From positions 248,001-312,000 of the forward strand of contig JAKLMB010000036.1 of the NCBI GenBank assembly GCA_022813625.1: a stretch of DNA of 64,000 nt, read 5' to 3'. This DNA comes from Aaosphaeria pasadenensis (Eukaryota; Ascomycota; Dothideomycetes; Pleosporales). Position 1 is the stretch's first letter. Every line of letters begins with the position of its first letter. The notes under the pieces are model-generated. The model was not told the DNA's origin and searched no databases. It saw only the letters and a list, made by a program, of their open reading frames with translations. Of this stretch, positions 11,448 to 22,676 are shown piece by piece. A program made the translations under genes and the position numbers.

Positions 11448-13011
11448 CTAAACATCCCCGCTCAAGAGGAACTCAATAGCTCCCTGCACGTTGCCACCGC
11501 TTCTCCGCAACGCCGAAACGTTCCTGTCGAATTCGAAGAAGCCCATCTCATTAAGTTGTCGTAGCTGTATCTCATAAACCTCCTCTGGCGGTCTGCTGTC
11601 TTGAGGGGGTGGTGTGCCAAAACCGCCACCTGGGCCAAACAGGGCTGCGAAAGGGTTAGGTGCTTGGCCGCCAGCGCCAGCCGCTCCACCAGTTGCTCCA
11701 GGTGAAGGGTTAGAGCCTGGAGCAGCGCCGAAAGGATTGAATGCGGGCTGGCTGTTTCCTCCGTTCATTTGACCGAACATGTTCATCGCGGCTCGCATGG
11801 CTTCCGGATCCTGCATCAACTGCGCTGTCATTTCAGCGATCGGATTTGGCTGGCCACCAGAAGGAGGTGCTCCGAACAGGTTTCCGAACGGGTTGGGAGG
11901 AGGCGATGTTGCGTTATCTCGAGTGCCTTCCGCACCCTGTGTTGTGCCCGTAGCAGCGCCAGTGGTACCAGAGTTGTTTTGGTTCTGTTGTTGGGGCGCA
12001 AAAGCACCAGGTCCGAAGAGGTTTGCGAATGGATTTGCGCCAGCTCCACCGGCACCGCCAGCACCTCCTGCAGCTCCGAAGAGACCTGCTAAGGGGTCTT
12101 GGGCTGGGTTTTGCTGGTTCGGTGTGGCGGTACTATTCCCTGTGTTTGTTGCTCCAGCTTGTGGGGTGTTGTCTGTAGCTCCTGGAGCAGTGAAGCGCTG
12201 TCCACCACCACCTCCCATCGCTTGTTGCATGCGTAGTTGCATTCTCATCATTTCAGGGTTGAACATCATCCTTCGCATCTCGGGGTTGCGGATCATCTCG
12301 GCCATCATTGGATTGTTGCGAATCTGTCCCTAGTCAGCCAGGCTGCGGTACTACCGATCATGCGACCTTACCATTGGATTCTGTGCCATCATCTCGATTA
12401 CGGCAGGGTTATTCATGGCTTCGTTCATTTGCGAGAGGAACATTGGGTTGTCCATCATCTGCAGAAGCTGGTCCGGGTCGGGAGGAGGACCGAGCTAGAG
12501 ATCATGGTTAGCTTGGCCGTGCGATGTAACAGGAACGGAGATATGCACTTACACCACCATCGGGACCAAAGGAATCAGCGCCGGGTAGGCCGTGGAACCC
12601 AGCATAACGTGCTCCGGTCAAGCCTGCTAATGTGCTGTTGCCTGTGCCGGCGGCGATGTTTGTTGGAACTTGTGGTGCAGGAGTACCACTTGCGCTGGCG
12701 CTTCCGGTGCCTTGATTTGCGGGATTCTGGCGTGCGTTGCTGGCTGCTCCCTTGACTAGGTGGACTGTGTGGCCGTCCTTGATCTTGACGCCTGAAAGAG
12801 TGTCATGATCTTTCAACACGCGGCCGGAGTATATCAGACGTTGCCGCTCTGCGGGGATGTCTGCGAATTCGGAAGTGGAGAGCTTCGTCTTCAGATCGGC
12901 GACGGTAGAGTTGGCGGGAACGGTCACGACAAACTTCTGGTCGTTGGCAGACTTGATATTGAAGGTGAGTTGGGTGTCATCGGTGGACGCGGCGGCGGCG
13001 TCGTCGGCCAT
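11448..13011 (-). CDS. dsk2: Ubiquilin-like shuttle protein Dsk2
   Basis: Three exons on the minus strand: 12553-13011, 12372-12494 and 11448-12323, with introns of 58 and 48 nt, both in phase 0. The product is 485 aa. A ubiquitin-like domain (about 14-88) comes first, containing IKSANDQKFVVTVPANSTVA and RLIYSGRVLKDHDTLSGVKI. STI1/heat-shock-binding repeats rich in Met, Asn and Pro follow (about 155-235). A long Gly/Asn/Pro/Ala-rich linker leads to a C-terminal UBA domain, with LNEMGFFEFDRNVSALRRSG near the end. UBL-STI1-UBA is the ubiquilin/Dsk2 plan. These proteins carry ubiquitylated clients to the proteasome. I chose the ATG at 13011 because it sits directly before the UBL; an upstream in-frame ATG at 13233 encodes an unrelated low-complexity leader. 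Confidence 0.95.
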
Positions 13012-13897
13012 GATGTAGATAGGGAGGGGTGGTGACAGTGGCGGTAGGATGAGTTGCGGTGTGCTAAGTGGCGTCAGGACCTTCTGTGAGAAGTAGATAA
13101 AATGTAGAAATGCGCACGTTGCGGGATATTTCCGAGTGAGGGCGAGAAGGTTGTAGAAGAGGAGAGGTATAGGTGGTGGTGAATGTACAAGGGACGAGAG
13201 AGGTAGTGTAGTTAGCAAGCAAGAGCCTAGCAAGGCAAGGCAAGCAAGTGGTTGGCTGGGCTGGCTGGCGATGGTCGCAGAACCTCAGAGAAAGCACGGA
13301 GGTTCCACTTTGACGTCGTCCGTTCTCTCTTCCGCCTACAAGGGTAAAGGGTACCTACCTAATGACATTCGATCTAGACTACATATGGTAATTGTTATAA
13401 AGCCACAACATGGCTGTGCTGTTCTACCTCCTCCACATACATATACGCATACAGAGGGTTTCTCCGCTCTCTTCCTCTATCGTTACGGCTACTCACTACT
13501 TCATATCAGTACCCTATGGTATTAAACTAAGACCATAAGCAGCTCCGAACATGGCCAATTAGTACACGAGTAGGTGTGCGACTTGATTGATAATTTCCTA
13601 GTGATTGCTGGGAGGTAACTATGGGAAGTGTACCTCCTAGGTGCGGAGAATGGGCCGAGGTTGTTTGGAGAGTCAGTGTCGATTATAGCGAACTAACCAT
13701 ATCTCCCCCGGATTTCACATCCCAACCATGACGATAATTCCGATCCTCTCCATCTCTTCAAATACTGCTCTGTCTCCCTTTCAATTGACACATCCTATTC
13801 ATACCCATCCTTCTCCGCGAATCTCCAAACCACCATAACAACACGTTCCTTACCTTTCTACGTTACTTTCAGCTACCATCTAGGATTCATACACAAG
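13012..13897. promoter_or_regulatory. Divergent promoter, dsk2 / oxidoreductase
   Basis: An 886-bp spacer between divergent genes, with pyrimidine-rich tracts near both starts (about 13040-13240, read on the minus strand, and 13740-13890). No gene is recognised. Confidence 0.6.
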
Positions 13898-15030
13898 ATG
13901 AGGGGAATTCAAATCAAAGAATACGTCAAGGTAAGACCTCGGCCTCTTCACATCCTCTCCTGTTGATTCCATATTGATCGCATTAAAGGGCCCGGAAGAT
14001 CTCAAAGTCATTGACCTTCCTACACCCACACCCAAAGATGACGAGTATCTGATCGACATCCACGCATCCGCTACGAACTTCTTCGACCTCCTCCAAATCC
14101 GCGGCAAATACCAGCACCAGCCCGCTTTTCCCTGGGTCGCCGGTTCAGAATTCTCCGGAGTTGTGGTCCAAGCACCCAAATCCCTCCCAGGAGGGCAGGC
14201 TCCCAAGTACAAAGTCGGTGACAAGGTGTTCGGTGCAGGACAAGGCGGATATGCTACACAGATTGCCATCAATGAAGATAGAATCAGGCCCATGCCGTCT
14301 GGATGGAGCTTTGATGACGCCGCTGGTCTATTTGTGACTGGCCCGACAAGTTACGCTGGGCTAGTCGTGCGAGCGGGAATCAAGAAGGGTATGTCACTAC
14401 ATTCTCGGAATGAATTGAGACGGCTACTGATAAGTTCTTTAAGGTGATTGGGTTCTTGTTCATGCTGCGGCCGGCGGTGTCGGCCTAGCCGCCGTCCAGA
14501 TTGCGAAAGCATATGGCGCGACCGTCATCGCGACCGCGGGGACACAGCACAAGCAAGATGTCGCGCGTAAGTTCGGCGCAGACTACGCTATCGATTATCG
14601 CAAAAGCGACTGGCCGGAACAGGTCAAGAAGCTGACACCCAAGGGTCGCGGTGTCGATATCGTATACGACCCAGTAGGCCTTATTGCACAGTCGATGAAG
14701 TGCACGGCCTGGAATGGGCGATTGTTGGTAATTGGGTTTGCCGCCGGTGACATTGAAAAGATGGCCACCAACAGAATCCTTCTCAAGAACGTGAGTGTAG
14801 TCGGTCTACATTGGGGAGCCTACTCTATCAACGAGCCCGAGATGATTGAGAAGGTTTGGGAGGGTTTGTTTGAGCTGATGGAGTCTGGTAAATACAAGGG
14901 GACCACCTTCAACGATGAGGAATATGTTGGTCTCGAGAGCGTGCCAGCAGCTTTGAAGGCGCTGGGTGGACGCAATAGTTGGGGCAAGGTGGTCGTAAAG
15001 GTTCCTCAAACCGGTCAGAGCAAGATCTAA
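13898..15030 (+). CDS. Quinone oxidoreductase-like MDR-family enzyme
   Basis: Three exons: 13898-13930 (11 codons), 13989-14388 and 14444-15030, with introns of 58 and 55 nt. The 339-aa product has a GroES-like N-terminal domain and a Rossmann fold with the nucleotide motif HAAAGGVGLAAVQIAKAYGA (about 150-170). The sequence GADYAIDYRK and the zinc-free character place it among NADPH:quinone oxidoreductases of the medium-chain dehydrogenase/reductase superfamily. I see none of the Cys and His pattern of zinc alcohol dehydrogenases. The likely reaction is NADPH-dependent reduction of a quinone or an enone; the true substrate cannot be read from sequence. The first exon holds only the first 11 residues, ending in EYVK, so open-frame prediction misses it. 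Confidence 0.9.
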
Positions 15031-15780
15031 GAAGGCTATGAATACTAAGCTCTTTGGTGAAAGACCAGCCAGGAGACAGTTTGCACATATCCATTTGATT
15101 TAGTTTTAGTCAATAAAGAATACCTCACGATGTACGAAGTAACCATTATTCTCAGCAAGTGAAGCTTGCAGAAGCGACGCTTGATCCTGAGGCCTTCATG
15201 ACCACGATTGAAAACCTATAACACGATACACTTAATTGCACATTACAATATATAGGCGCAAGACTGGTCATGTATCCTTTCAAACAAGGAATATGACAAA
15301 GCCAGAATCTATCATTCAAACTCCAGACTGTCAGACAAACCAAGATGGGACTAGCGTCTGGAGCGGACTAATTCTTGGCGGCGTTCTTTGAAATGTACAG
15401 TCGCGACCAACAACGAGCTCGACAGCTTCGTCTCTCCTCCACCTCCCCACTCCCTTCATCTAACTCCGTCAACTACGTGTTGTTGAAGTTCCCTCCATCT
15501 GCGCAGAGGGTATCTCGAACAAAAGCACTCGCAGTGCTCCCATTTTCTCGACCGCCCCCCCTCTGTCGCTGCATCGCGCCTCTACCCTCGGTGAAGTTGA
15601 CTTCCGCCACTCCTTACCGACTTGGGATTCGACCTTGTCGCGCGTCGACATTTGATATACGAATTTGGAATACGCCGAACGATTTCGATTCACTCTTACT
15701 TCTGCTAGGCACCGTCAGTGAAGACTTCGCAAGACCGCATTGCAGGCCTCTCACTGAAGGGGGCGCCGCCTATCGCAAGT
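15031..15780. promoter_or_regulatory. RPB2 upstream region
   Basis: A 750-bp spacer holding the 3' flank of the oxidoreductase and the promoter of RPB2. It becomes CT-rich from about 15420. An in-frame ATG at 15718 could add 21 residues to RPB2, but they do not look like the acidic N-terminus that follows. Confidence 0.6.
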
Positions 15781-18700
15781 ATGGCCGACTACGATTACAA
15801 CGACAACATGGCGGAGGAGGATGACTACTATGAGGACGACGATACCATGATCACGGCGGAGGACTGCTGGACTGTAATCAACTCTTTCTTTGAGTCGAAA
15901 GGTCTAGTGTCTCAGCAGCTCGATTCATACGACGAGTTCACCCGCAACACGATCCAGGATATCGTGAGAGAAAACGGCTCAGTCATTCTCGATCAGCAAG
16001 GACCTTTCGGCGACCACGAATATGAGGATAACCCGATCTTGAAGCGACGGTATGAAATCAAGTTCGGCCGAGTGTTTCTGGCGCGTCCTACCCACACCGA
16101 AGGAGATGGCACTACACAACAACTATATCCACACGAAGCACGATTGCGAAATCTCACATACTCGGGAGCTATGATGGCGCACATCGATAACAGTATCAAG
16201 ATTGCAAGAGAGGCTTCCGCTACAGAGGAAGGAGACGAGGATTTGGATGGTGGGCCCGGCATGGCCACTAGGATCCGCTGGGATCGAGAAGATGTTCAAG
16301 ATCTCGGTGAGAGCGAAGGAAAGCCAAAGGTGTTCATAGGAAAACTACCTGTCATGCTTCGGTCCGAGCTTTGCCATTTGCGCAACCAAACGGATGAAGC
16401 CCTCTTCGGTCTCAATGAATGTCCATACGACATGGGAGGATACTTCGTTATCAACGGTAGTGAGAAAGTTCTGATTGCACAGGAACGTAGTGCGGCCAAC
16501 ATTGTGCAGGTCTTCCGCAAAAAGCAAGGACCGATTCCTTGGACTGCCGAGATCAGAAGTGCCGTGGAGAAGGGAACACGACTCATTTCATCGTTCAACA
16601 TCAAGTGGGCCGACAACTCTCTCATTCAGAAGCGTACGCCAGGACCTTTCGCCTATGCCATCCTTCCTTACATCAAAACGGACGTACCTATGGCACTCGT
16701 CTTCCGTGCACTGGGCGTCGTTTCCGATGAAGACATCTTGAATCATATTGTTTATGATCGCAGCGATACGCAAATGCTTGAACTTCTCAAGCCAAGCATT
16801 GAGGAGGGTATGATGATTCAAGACCGTGAGAACGCTTTGGATTGGATTGCTCGCCGTGGAAACAACACGGGTACTAGAGATAGGCGTCTCAAATTTGCCA
16901 GAGACGTCATGCAGCGAGAGTTCTTGCCGCATATTTCCCAGAGAGAAGGACAGGACACCAGGAAGGCCTTCTTCTTCGGCTACATGCTTCACCGACTGCT
17001 TCAGTGTGTTCTTGGCCGTCGAGACGAAGACGACCGTGACCACTTTGGCAAGAAGCGATTGGATCTCGCAGGCCCGCTGATTGCCAATCTTTTCCGAATC
17101 CTGTTCCTGAAGCTCACCAAGGACGTTTTCAGGTATCTTCAGAGATGTGTTGAGAGCAACCAAGACTTCAACGTTCAGATGGCCGTGAAGGCGAGCGTCA
17201 TCACCAACGGATTGAAGTACTCCCTCGCCACTGGTAACTGGGGTGACCAGAAGAAGGCGGCTTCAGCAAAGGCTGGAGTATCTCAGGTGTTGAACAGGTA
17301 CACATATGCCTCAACTCTGTCCCATCTTCGTCGCACGAATACCCCAATCGGACGTGATGGAAAGCTTGCCAAACCGCGCCAGCTACACAATACCCATTGG
17401 GGTTTGGTGTGTCCTGCTGAGACTCCGGAAGGACAGGCTTGTGGTTTGGTCAAGAATCTTTCCCTGATGTGCTACGTCAGTGTTGGGTCCGAGAGTACTC
17501 CTATCACTGACTTCATGAGTCAACGAAACATGGATCTTCTCGAAGAGTACGATCCAGTGGTTAATCCATCAGCGACCAAGGTCTTTGTCAACGGTGTATG
17601 GGTGGGTGTTCACTCACAGCCATCGCAACTCGTATCTGTGGTGCAGGAACTTCGACGCAACGGAACTCTGTCCTACGAGATGAGTTTGGTCCGAGACATT
17701 CGAGATCGAGAGTTCAAGATCTTCACAGACGCAGGCCGTGTCATGCGACCATTGTATATTGTTGAAACGGACTATCGCAAACCCAATCGTGGATCCCTGG
17801 TACTCAACAAGGGTCACATTCAAAAGCTTATTGATGACACCATGATCGATACTTCTGGCTACAATGACGAAGACGCACAAGCCATGAAATTTGGCTGGAA
17901 GGGTCTCCTGCATGGTGGTGTAGTAGAGTACCTGGATGCAGAGGAAGAGGAGACTTCTATGATCATCATGACACCTGAGGATCTTAGCGAGCATCGCGAT
18001 CTCATGCAAGGTATTCCTGCGCCCGATGCACCTTCAGAGGATCGTCACAGGCGAATCAAGCAAAAGCCCAATCCTTCCGTGAGGACATACACTCATTGTG
18101 AGATCCATCCAAGTATGATTCTCGGTATCTGCGCCAGTATCATTCCTTTCCCAGATCACAATCAGTCCCCTCGTAACACTTACCAATCCGCTATGGGTAA
18201 GCAAGCTATGGGTGTCGCTCTTACAAATTATGCTTTGCGAATGGAAACTATGATGAATGTTCTGTACTACCCCCAGAAGCCGTTGGCAACTACGAGAGCA
18301 ATGGAGTACCTCAAGTTCCGTGAGCTTCCCGCCGGCCAAAACGCTATCGTGGCCATCTCTGTCTACTCTGGCTACAACCAGGAAGATTCCGTCATCATGA
18401 ACCAGAGCAGTATCGACAGAGGACTCTTCCGGAGTCTCTTCTACCGAGCATACACGGAGCAGGAGAAACGTATCGGTGTTAATGTTCTGGAACAATTCGA
18501 AAAGCCCACTCGAGGTGACACTCTCAGGATGAAGGGCGGAACTTATGACAAGTTGGATGATGATGGTGTCGTTTCTCCTGGTGTTCGTGTTTCTGGTGAT
18601 GATATCATTATCGGAAAGACTGCTCCCATCGCCACGGATGCCAAAGAACTGGGTCAGAAGACATCGCTCCATACCAAGCGCGATGTGTCCACACCCCTGC

Positions 18701-19617
18701 GTAGTACCGAGAACGGTATTGTGGATCAGGTCTTGTTCACCACCAACACCGAAGGTCTCAGGTTCGTCAAGGTTCGTACCAGAACCACCAAGGTTCCACA
18801 AATCGGCGATAAATTTGCTTCGCGTCACGGTCAAAAGGGTACTATTGGTATCACATATCGGCACGAAGACATGCCCTTCACTAGAGAGGGACTGACCCCA
18901 GATCTCATCATCAACCCGCACGCCATTCCATCTCGTATGACTATTGCCCATTTGGTCGAGTGTCTACTCTCCAAGGTTGGATCTCTGAAGGGTGCTGAAG
19001 GTGACGCAACCCCCTTTACCGATGTTACCGTTGATTCCGTCTCCAAATTGCTTGAGCAGCATGGTTACCAACAACGCGGCTTTGAAGTCATGTACAACGG
19101 GCACACCGGCAAGAAGCTTCGGGCACAAGTCTTCCTTGGTCCGACATATTATCAGCGTCTCCGTCATATGGTGGACGACAAGATCCACGCACGTGCTCGC
19201 GGCCCGTTGCAAATCCTCACCCGACAACCTGTCGAAGGTCGTGCTAGGGATGGTGGTCTCCGTTTCGGAGAGATGGAACGTGATTGTATGATTGCTCACG
19301 GTGCAGCGGCTTTCTTGAAAGAGAGATTGTTCGAGGTGTCAGATGCGTACATGGTTCACGTTTGCGAGATCTGTGGTTTGATGAGCCCAATTGCGTAAGT
19401 TCATTACCACCCCCGGTTTATGTGTATACCTTGCTAATCATATGTGCACAGCCAACTGAAGAAGGGCAATTACGAATGCCGTCCGTGCCACAACAAGACC
19501 AAGATCGCCCAGATCCAGATTCCATACGCTGCCAAACTTCTCTTCCAAGAATTGCTCAGTATGAACATTGCCACTCGCATGTTCACCACCCGAACTGGCA
19601 TCAGTGTGAGAGATTAG
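15781..19617 (+). CDS. RPB2: RNA polymerase II second-largest subunit Rpb2
   Basis: Two exons, 15781-19394 and 19452-19617, with a 57-nt intron; 1,259 aa, slightly longer than yeast Rpb2. The N-terminus is acidic (MADYDYNDNMAEEDDYYEDD). Hallmarks include the active-site motif GYNQEDSVIMNQSSIDRGLF near residue 863, GDKFASRHGQKGTIG with the conserved lysines, and the C-terminal clamp zinc site, CEICG..CRPC. The intron falls between the two Cys pairs of that zinc site. The last residues are the conserved clamp helix and TRTGISVRD. Rpb2 forms half of the Pol II active cleft. The antisense strand shows a long shadow frame at 18034-18951. This gene is a standard phylogenetic marker and the best tool for placing the organism. 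Confidence 0.98.
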
Positions 19618-21034
19618 TAATTTCTTCGGCAATGGATCAGGATTCTTGCTCTTGCATCTTGCTCTTGCATCACGTATTGCAAAAGGACCAAAACAATCTC
19701 GCAAAAACAACCACCACCTTCCCAATTACCCTTTCAGAATATGCATTGCCACGGCGTTTGTTCATTTCCGGTAAAGATTCGAAGCTTTCGAAATTGATGA
19801 AGCATGCAGGGGGGGACTTTTTTTCTCAAACGGTAATCATTTTCCCTCGACTTTCTTCTTTCCTGCGTTAAAGTTCCCATCATCATTCGCGAATCGTGGG
19901 TTCAAGTTTGATTAAGTCAGTATTTGGGAAAAACGAGAAGACACACATGCACCACCTCTACTCCAAAAAAAGTAACCATCTTTGGTACATATTTATAGCA
20001 CCACCATGAATTGGCTTTTGAACTTCCCCTCGATGGGAAAGGGCTCGTCTGTAGAATAGTGAAAGTAAAGCAAAGCGAGGAACAGAAAAATATAATGCGC
20101 AAAATATCATCACTTGTCGCCTTGTGCAGTGAAGAAGACGTGAATAATGAAGATGTTCTAGCATCTGCTTCGTCATAAAGTCCCTGCCCTCCCACATCAT
20201 CTTCGCAAATCGTGCAGAGGTGCCTGGGGTGCGATTGCCACAATGAGTGCGTGCCATGCTGTAATCAAGCACCAATAATTCCTCTTCGTTCTTCCCCGTC
20301 CTCATCTCCCTCTCCCTCGTAGAAATCGTATTCGATCTCATGTATAGCATAGCATATACATACGTACGTTTGGTTCCGAGACTTGCGTATATCATACATA
20401 ACTATATTTTTTGCTTTCATTCACAAACAAAAGAAAACCAGAAATATTACCATCACCATGTATTCACTGTCTGCAGTTTGGAACGGACTCAATGAGCGAA
20501 GTATGATGAGATAACCAATCCTTCGATAAGCTATCGTTCGCGTGTGGGAGGGAGATGTTTGTTGGATCGTCATAGATGCATTGGTACACCACAAATCATA
20601 TCAAATCACACACCAGGGGAAATGCAGAGTGATTAAATCATAGGTATCATTCATTGACTATTCCATAAACCACCCCACAAGAGGATCCAGATACCCCCAC
20701 CTCCTACTTCCAAAATGAAGAAGAAAGTAGAACAAAGGAAAGGAGTACATCGATATATGGTACACATTAACATTCTGGCTGCCTGACTGGCATGGCACTT
20801 GCACACGCCGTGTGAAGCAAATTGCTGGATAGAATTAACCCTAGGTGGGTGGAGGGTAGCTTTATCGAGATCCATTTCCCGATGCCCCCACACCGCAAGA
20901 TAAAAGAACAAAAGAGTATGATTGACGCCGTTGTGATTCCGAGGGACGGACATGATATGGAATGGAATGAGGATTAAAGGTTGGCGTGTAGGATGAGGTT
21001 GTGAATAGAGAGACGAGGGAGAGGGCCGCATGGC
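19618..21034. other. Convergent spacer, RPB2 / cyclophilin gene
   Basis: A 1.4-kb spacer between two convergent genes, containing both 3' ends. It has no recognisable gene; the small open frames show no family features. Confidence 0.6.
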
Positions 21035-22676
21035 TCAATCGCGCCGCCTTCGCTCCGAGCCTCGATCGTCCCGGCTGTACCTGTCTCTACTGCGCTCGCG
21101 GCGACGGCTGTCGTGACTCCGGCTATCGTAGCGGCCGTCGTTTTCGCGGTCGCGCCGGTGGTCGCGCCGGGGGCTGCGGCTCCGGTCTCGTCGCCATTTG
21201 TCGTCGTGGTATGAGGTTTCTCTGCGGTCTCGCCGCCGGTCGCGGTCGTCGTCCCGTCGGCGATCGGATCTGTACGAGCCGCTGCCGTTTCGGGGTCTAT
21301 CGCGGCTCTCCTTAGCGGAGTCTCGGTGGTCTCGGTGGTCTCGGTGGTCTCGGGAGGTGGAGGTAGAAGTAGGGGGTTTGGTGGCAGTGTCGGCGTCGAC
21401 GATGAGTTTGTCGACGGCTGAGTCCGGGACGTAGCCTCGCTGGGAGTCGTCGCGGTACTGCCTCTTCTTTTCGAGATTCGAAATGCCGCCGAAGCCGCCC
21501 GCTCTGCTCCTCCGCTTGCTGTTGGTCGCGTCCCGCCAGTCGTCGGCGATCTTCGAGACGCTCTGTGAGAAGTCGACGTGGATTCGGTGGTCGTCGATCA
21601 GAACGCCGTCCATTTTGAAATACGCCTGCTCGCAGTCCTTCTGGTTCTCGTATTCGATGAATGCGTACTGTAGGCTGTCCCCCGTCTTCTTGTCCCGTAT
21701 GATCTCGCAACTCAAAATCTTGCCAAACCGAGAGAAGATGAGCTCCATGTCTTCGTCTTGAGTGACGGGGTTGAGTTTGCAGACGAAAAGGACGTTTTCT
21801 GGTGGCGCGACTTCGGCGAAGGGGAGATCTCCGACCATTTCTAGGGTGAGGGCTTGGGCGCGCGCCTCTCGCTCTCTGCGCACACGCTCCAGCTTCTCCG
21901 GGTCGTTCTCCTCTTCAAGATTCTCGTCGTACGCAACGCGGACCGTCGCGCGTTGAGCTGCTGATGGTAAAGGGCTCTCTGGCGGCTCTACTAAGCCAGA
22001 GGGATCATCATACGGGTCGTCTAGGACCACAGTGTGCAGGATGCGGATATCCTTGAGCGGTTGACCTTTCTCATCGACATATGCTGTGTTGATCTTCTCC
22101 AATGCGTCGAACCCCTCTACAACGGTACCGAATATTGCAGCTTTCCCATCCAAGTAGTCGATGTTGTTCCCCAGCGTGATTATGAACTGGCTTCCAGCGA
22201 ATCGCTCGTCTGGATCGTCCGGCGCCGGTGCCGTAGCCATGCTGACGGTTCCCATGTCGGTATGCTTCAATTTGGGTTGGAACTCCGGCTTAAAAGTTCG
22301 CTTTGACGGGTCGTTAGGGTCCAGTAAACCCCATATTGAACTGCCTCCATCGCTTTCTTTCGATTCGGGCCCTATGGGATCGCCGGTTTGGCAGGAGAAG
22401 TTCGGTTGGACGCTATGGACGGGCGCGAAGTTGAAGTACTTGATTTTGCATAGTTTCAGGAAGCTATTGATAACAAACTGTCAGTATCTGTCTCGTGCTC
22501 AGCTTGCTTCACCTGATGGTGGGTTGTAATAAAATGTTCGGATGGTGGCAGAATGGACGTTTAAGAGTGAGAAAAAGAAAGCTCAGGATGACTTACTTTT
22601 CGCAACATTTCGGCGCGTCATCGACGAGGAGATCAATCGTTATATCGCCCAGTGAGGTCTCGATGAGAACGGACAT
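21035..22676 (-). CDS. cyp6: Cyclophilin-RRM-RS protein (PPIL4/Cyp6 type)
   Basis: Two exons on the minus strand: 22597-22676 and 21035-22463. The intron is 133 nt, about twice the local norm. The product is 502 aa. A cyclophilin domain (about 1-165) begins MSVLIETSLGDITIDLLVDD, continues KYFNFAPVHSVQPNFSCQTG, and has SQFIITLGNNIDYLDGKAAI. An RRM follows (about 240-320), with LFVCKL as RNP2 and DSLQYAFIEY as RNP1. The C-terminal 150 residues are rich in Arg, Asp and Ser, an RS-like tail. This is the plan of human PPIL4 and its fungal orthologs, nuclear prolyl isomerases linked to the spliceosome. The PPIL4 class has an altered isomerase pocket, so catalytic activity should not be assumed. Confidence 0.93.

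Noticed and set aside
15718..15780. Upstream in-frame ATG extending Rpb2 by 21 residues
   Set aside because: The added residues are unlike the acidic Rpb2 start, and the ATG at 15781 begins the expected MADYDYNDN sequence.
18034..18951. 305-codon open frame on the minus strand
   Set aside because: Antisense shadow of conserved RPB2 coding sequence.
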